Of a stretch of 8,999 bases of DNA, positions 6,901-8,999 are shown one piece after another. The position numbers and the translations under genes are program-made. The first letter of the stretch is position 1; each line of letters begins with the position of its first letter. The stretch spans positions 1 to 8,999 of the forward strand of contig JAJXZC010000503.1 of NCBI GenBank assembly GCA_021780275.1, given 5' to 3'. Source of the stretch: Pseudomonadota bacterium. Its GTDB lineage: Bacteria; Pseudomonadota; Alphaproteobacteria; Parvibaculales; Parvibaculaceae. The notes under the pieces were generated by a model. That model ran no database searches. It saw only the letters and a list, made by a program, of their open reading frames with translations, and had not been told where the DNA came from.

Positions 6901-7984
6901 GCGGTTCATGGGAGCGAAAATCGGCAAAGACGTGGAAATTTCCACGATCACCAATGTCATCCCGGATCTGCTCGAAATCGACGATGGATGCTTCCTCGCC
7001 GATGCCTGCATTATCGGCGGCGATCGAATTTATCGTGGCACCGTCGAGCTTCGCAAAAATAAGATCGGCCGCCGCACCTTTATCGGAAACAGCGCTCTCG
7101 TGCCGGGCGGCGCCAATGTCGGCAGCGACAGCCTGATCGGCGTCATGTCCAAGACGCCGGCGGCTTATCCCGAAACGCCGAGCGGCACCCGTTGGCTCGG
7201 CTCGCCGAGCTTCGAAGTGCCGAAAGCGAAGGATCCCAGCTGCTTCCTGGAATCGGAAACTTATCGCCCGAATCTGTCGTCGCGCTGCTACCGGACCCTC
7301 CTCGACTCGATGCGGATCCTGCTCCCGAGCCTGTTCGTGGCCACGGAGCTTCTGAGCTTCAGCGTCGTCGTGCTCGTCCTGGATCAGATCGTCCCGTTTT
7401 GGAGCGTGCTTTTGGCGGCACCGCTCGCTGGGCTCTATTTGTCGTTGACGACGATCACCTGGGTCGCCCGCATCAAGACGCTTCTGATCGGCCGCTTTGA
7501 GCCGACGGTAAAGCCTCTGTGGAGCAGCTTCGTGTGGCTCAATGAGGTCGTCAACGGAATCTATGAGACGGCCGCGGCGACGGCATTGGCGCCTCTCATG
7601 GGCACGCCGTACATCTCCGTCTATCTTCGTAAAATGGGATGCCGAATCGGGCGTTGGGTCTTTCTCGAAACGACACTCTTTTCAGAATTCGACCTCGTCG
7701 AAATCGGCGACTATGCCGCGCTCAACATGGGATGCACCGTCCAGACGCATCTGTTTGAAGACCGCGTCATGAAGGCCGATCGATTGAAAATCGGACCTGG
7801 CTGCTCGATCGGCAATATGGCCGTCGTGCTCTATGGCACGGAAATGCAGGCCGGCTCGACTCTGGCACCTCTCTCGGTGCTGATGAAGGGCGAGGTTCTG
7901 CCGCCGAGGACACGCTGGCGCGGAATTCCGAGCGAGCCCGATCCGATGCCTGCCGCCTATGCGGGCGTCCAGCAATTCTGCTGA
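3974..7984 (+). CDS. Pls-like single-module NRPS (A-PCP plus three membrane-embedded tandem domains)
   Basis: This 1336-residue membrane enzyme should activate one amino acid and polymerise it, as in epsilon-poly-L-lysine synthetase (Pls, about 1,320 residues, same domain order). The adenylation domain (about 20-512) has YTSGTTGRPKG (173-183), NTYGPTE (305-311), YRTRD (394-398), GRNDDQVKIRGYRIE (412-426) and the A10 lysine Lys504. The carrier protein (about 528-600) has DLRGNSLLA with Ser562. Then come three units, each two hydrophobic segments followed by a hexapeptide-repeat domain: about 633-836, 864-1060 and 1112-1319. Each unit repeats a [KR]-x-L-x-x-G-R signature (697, 927, 1168) and an MG-x-[RK]-IG signature (747, 979, 1221). 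There is no classical condensation motif HHxxxDG and no thioesterase. Aligned to GrsA, the pocket reads DAESVGTVVK; Glu223 suggests a cationic substrate such as lysine (inference). Product unknown. Confidence 0.9.
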   Translation: MSLTLDDIAVPREDAAVRGAKLIHEYFERQTDLRPHHPALECQDAILTYAQLERSANKIAHFLQSQHIGPQDLVGVYLTKSPDLFAAILGVLKSGAGYVPIDPQMPIERISQIVGDAKLSAVLTNEPLYEAIHPFISCCPFIALDRQWQDIDCFPGSRPAPTAVAGDICYVIYTSGTTGRPKGVVLEHRNVVNFIDALEGSYGLNRDDRVYQGFSVAFDASVEEIWAAFSLGGTLVVPSEDIARSPEQAANFINTKAITYFSTVPTFLSLIADDLPSVRLLVVGGEACPTPLVAKWATPKRRMLNTYGPTETAVVATLFDCVAPNIVTIGRPLPGYVCHIVGENLEEVKAGEVGELYIGGKSVARGYMNLSEMTDRQFVPNPFPATAAKAPRLYRTRDLVRARPDGTIEFIGRNDDQVKIRGYRIELSEIESILLEHPSVRAAAVLVHERGDFKEIAAYIVPAGNFGALQKRSLAQSLSNRLPDYMLPKYLEVMDSLPRATSGKVDRKALPAPKSAFVIQERPHIAPDNDLEAKIAATWQAQLNTGPISVEDDFFRDLRGNSLLAAHVVTELRAQLRTLNISVKDIYECRTVRDIARRLAATMPPTASDEKDAAPATDKLGEQPIHVNVATRWLCVFLQTLALTLYYSVFSAPLVFSIIICERVYTGQMDFATASGMATIVGFATWPTWLFISIAVKWLAVGRYRAGRYPVWGFYYFRWWLANRFQTLGWPEMFVGTPLMSLYYRAMGARIGKNCAIGTALCSAFDLVSIGTESSIGSDAQLLGYRVENGWLMLGTVDIGAECFIGMHTAIGLNVVMHDRSCIDDNSQLPDGAVLQQDEEGAGSPLAPAVVSRPDTLPARRRPILFGLIHLGLIYAMGYFLIASILPSLVLVWYALERWGPAAAILAVFIAAPLATIWYAVLTIVVKRLIIGRIKPGIFPLASGRYLQYWFLNYLMRNTRQLLLPLYATVFLPQFLRFMGAKIGKDVEISTITNVIPDLLEIDDGCFLADACIIGGDRIYRGTVELRKNKIGRRTFIGNSALVPGGANVGSDSLIGVMSKTPAAYPETPSGTRWLGSPSFEVPKAKDPSCFLESETYRPNLSSRCYRTLLDSMRILLPSLFVATELLSFSVVVLVLDQIVPFWSVLLAAPLAGLYLSLTTITWVARIKTLLIGRFEPTVKPLWSSFVWLNEVVNGIYETAAATALAPLMGTPYISVYLRKMGCRIGRWVFLETTLFSEFDLVEIGDYAALNMGCTVQTHLFEDRVMKADRLKIGPGCSIGNMAVVLYGTEMQAGSTLAPLSVLMKGEVLPPRTRWRGIPSEPDPMPAAYAGVQQFC

Positions 7985-8188
7985 TCTGATGGAAAATCCG
8001 CCGTGCCCCGGAACCATCGGAAGGCGTTGCAGATGAACGCACGCCGACGGCACGCTGGGAGCACGCGAATCGATCTTGCGGATCGTCCAGCCGGACTATA
8101 TCGGGAAGGCCGCCTCCTCGATCGGCACATCGTGTGAGCGCTTTGCTCATGGCGTTGCAAGCCCTCGAAGGATTCGCAGGAGATTGCA
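7985..8188. other. Gap between synthetase and hydrolase genes
   Basis: This 204-bp gap has no convincing gene. A 34-codon plus-strand ORF (8033-8137) with a GGAAGG 8 nt upstream reads as a basic peptide without recognisable family. Short stems such as TGAGC/GCTCA around 8135-8150 are too small to call a terminator, and no T-run follows the synthetase stop. It is therefore unclear whether the hydrolase gene has its own promoter or is read through from the operon. Confidence 0.4.
8178..8183 (+). promoter_or_regulatory. Ribosome binding site of the hydrolase gene
   Basis: AGGAGA ends 5 nt before the ATG at 8189. It selects this start over the in-frame ATGs at 8240 and 8306, and the start chosen gives an intact twin-arginine signal peptide. 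Confidence 0.7.
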
Positions 8189-8999
8189 ATGCAGGGCACG
8201 ACCTTAACGCGACGGGCCGCGTTATCGAGCACGGCCGCCATGGCGGCCGTGCTCCCGGCGGCTGGCGCGACCGCGGCATCGAGCCCGTCCCAACCGGTCG
8301 CCCCTATGCGCGTAAAACATGGCTTCATCGACGCGGACGGCGTCCGCGTATTTTACCGTGAAGCCGGCGGCGCGTCGGCACCCGTCCTGCTCCTTCTCCA
8401 CGGCTTCGCCAATTCATCGTTTTATTTCCGCCATTTGATGCCGCGGCTCGCGGACCGCTATCGGGTGATTGCGCCAGATCTGCCGTCCTTCGGCTTCACC
8501 GAGGTCCCGGCCGAACGCCGCTACCGCTACGATTTTCATGGCCTCACGCAGACGATCCGCGCCTTCGTCGATGCCCTCGGGCTCAAGCGTTTCGCCATGT
8601 ACGTCTTCGACTATGGTGCGCCCGTCGGGTTTAACCTTGCCCTCGCCGCCCCAGAGCGGGTTGTGGGCTTCGTCTCCCAGAACGGCAATGCCTATGTCGA
8701 AGGCTTGGGAGAAGCTGCATGGCGTCCCGTGCGCGCATTCTGGCACCATCAGACGGCGGAACTCCGCGAGACAATAAAGCGCCGCTTCACTTTCGCCGGG
8801 GTCCGCGACGCCTATTTTCAAGGCGTACCTGACCCCTCTGAGATCGAACCGGAGGTCTATTGGCTCGACGCCGCGATCCTGGCGCGGCCCGGAAACGACG
8901 AGATTCAACTCGGTTTCAAACTCGACTACCGATCCAACATAGAGCGATACCCGCTCTATCAGGCCTATTTCCGCGAGCGCGCGCCAAGCCTGCTTGCGA
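8189..8999 (+). CDS. Tat-exported alpha/beta hydrolase, haloalkane dehalogenase/epoxide hydrolase-like (partial, 3' end missing)
   Basis: 270 codons are visible and the frame is open at the right edge. Residues 1-30 look like a twin-arginine signal peptide: TRRAALS (7-13), then an Ala-rich weakly hydrophobic stretch and an Ala-rich cleavage region. The fold begins near residue 43 (KHGFIDADGVRVFYRE), with the oxyanion loop HGF (71-73), APDLPSFGFTE (95-105) and the nucleophile elbow VFDYGAPVG (139-147). Asp141 at the elbow, rather than Ser, places it with haloalkane dehalogenases, epoxide hydrolases and related Asp-nucleophile enzymes. A cap region follows (QNGNAYVEGL, 164-173). The catalytic acid and histidine lie beyond the window, so activity and substrate cannot be assigned. 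Export as a folded protein is inferred. Its position 204 bp after the synthetase, same strand, could mean a shared operon or mere adjacency. Confidence 0.8.
   Translation, partial: MQGTTLTRRAALSSTAAMAAVLPAAGATAASSPSQPVAPMRVKHGFIDADGVRVFYREAGGASAPVLLLLHGFANSSFYFRHLMPRLADRYRVIAPDLPSFGFTEVPAERRYRYDFHGLTQTIRAFVDALGLKRFAMYVFDYGAPVGFNLALAAPERVVGFVSQNGNAYVEGLGEAAWRPVRAFWHHQTAELRETIKRRFTFAGVRDAYFQGVPDPSEIEPEVYWLDAAILARPGNDEIQLGFKLDYRSNIERYPLYQAYFRERAPSLLA
8227..8254. repeat. Perfect 28-bp palindrome inside the hydrolase signal-peptide region
   Basis: Two 14-bp arms meet at 8240/8241; the left arm reads GAGCACGGCCGCCA and the right arm is its exact reverse complement. It covers codons 13 to 22 of the hydrolase, encoding part of the Ala-rich signal peptide, and begins 38 nt after the start codon. 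In mRNA it would form a very stable GC-rich hairpin. An accidental origin from repeated Ala codons (GCC/GCG) around an ATG is possible. Confidence 0.7.

Noticed and set aside
7985..8020. Terminator after the synthetase
   Set aside because: Only 4-5 bp interrupted stems (GATGG/CCATC, TCCG/CGGA) and no T-run were found.
8033..8137. A 34-codon plus-strand ORF between synthetase and hydrolase
   Set aside because: It has a moderate ribosome binding site but a nondescript Arg-rich translation; too short to support without conservation.
1..8999. tRNA, rRNA, CRISPR arrays, insertion sequences and attachment sites
   Set aside because: No cloverleaf, regularly spaced repeat, transposase or terminal inverted repeat was found on reading both strands.

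Overview
The window looks like a piece of an alphaproteobacterial chromosome, most likely order Hyphomicrobiales (Rhizobiales). The basis is family content: an Omp25/31-type porin fused to a BcsS-type barrel, a DUF2188 protein and an HdeA/HdeB-like periplasmic protein. The genes are GC-rich with G/C-biased third codon positions. The genus cannot be read from the sequence; a Beijerinckiaceae/Methylocystaceae-like host is a guess.

Layout. Positions 1-437 hold no gene I can identify: a possible gene fragment at the left edge and one 40-codon ORF with a good ribosome binding site. Three minus-strand genes follow: a small DUF2188 protein (438-656), a 489-residue outer-membrane protein made of two barrel domains (834-2303), and a small exported HdeA/HdeB-like protein that starts at GTG (2413-2754). 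A dyad lies between the last two. An AT-rich divergent intergenic region of about 270 bp, dense in TTAA tetramers, separates them from a plus-strand operon.

The plus-strand operon is the main interest. It encodes an Sfp-type 4'-phosphopantetheinyl transferase (3024-3977) whose stop codon overlaps by ATGA the start of a 1336-residue single-module nonribosomal peptide synthetase (3974-7984). The synthetase has the order adenylation domain, carrier protein, then three tandem units of paired membrane helices plus a hexapeptide-repeat domain. This is the architecture of the epsilon-poly-L-lysine synthetase (Pls) family, also modelled as the 'NRPS terminal domain of unknown function'. The inferred adenylation code (D-A-E-S-V-G-T-V-V-K) has an acidic residue where cationic substrates are usually recognised. 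The expected logic is that the transferase loads phosphopantetheine on Ser562, the adenylation domain activates a basic amino acid, and the membrane-embedded tandem domains join the monomers into a homopolymer or short isopeptide. Product and polymer length are not visible from sequence.

After a 204-bp gap, a Tat-exported alpha/beta hydrolase of the Asp-nucleophile (haloalkane dehalogenase/epoxide hydrolase-like) class begins at 8189 and runs off the right edge. Its signal-peptide region contains a perfect 28-bp palindrome. Whether it works with the synthetase is unknown.
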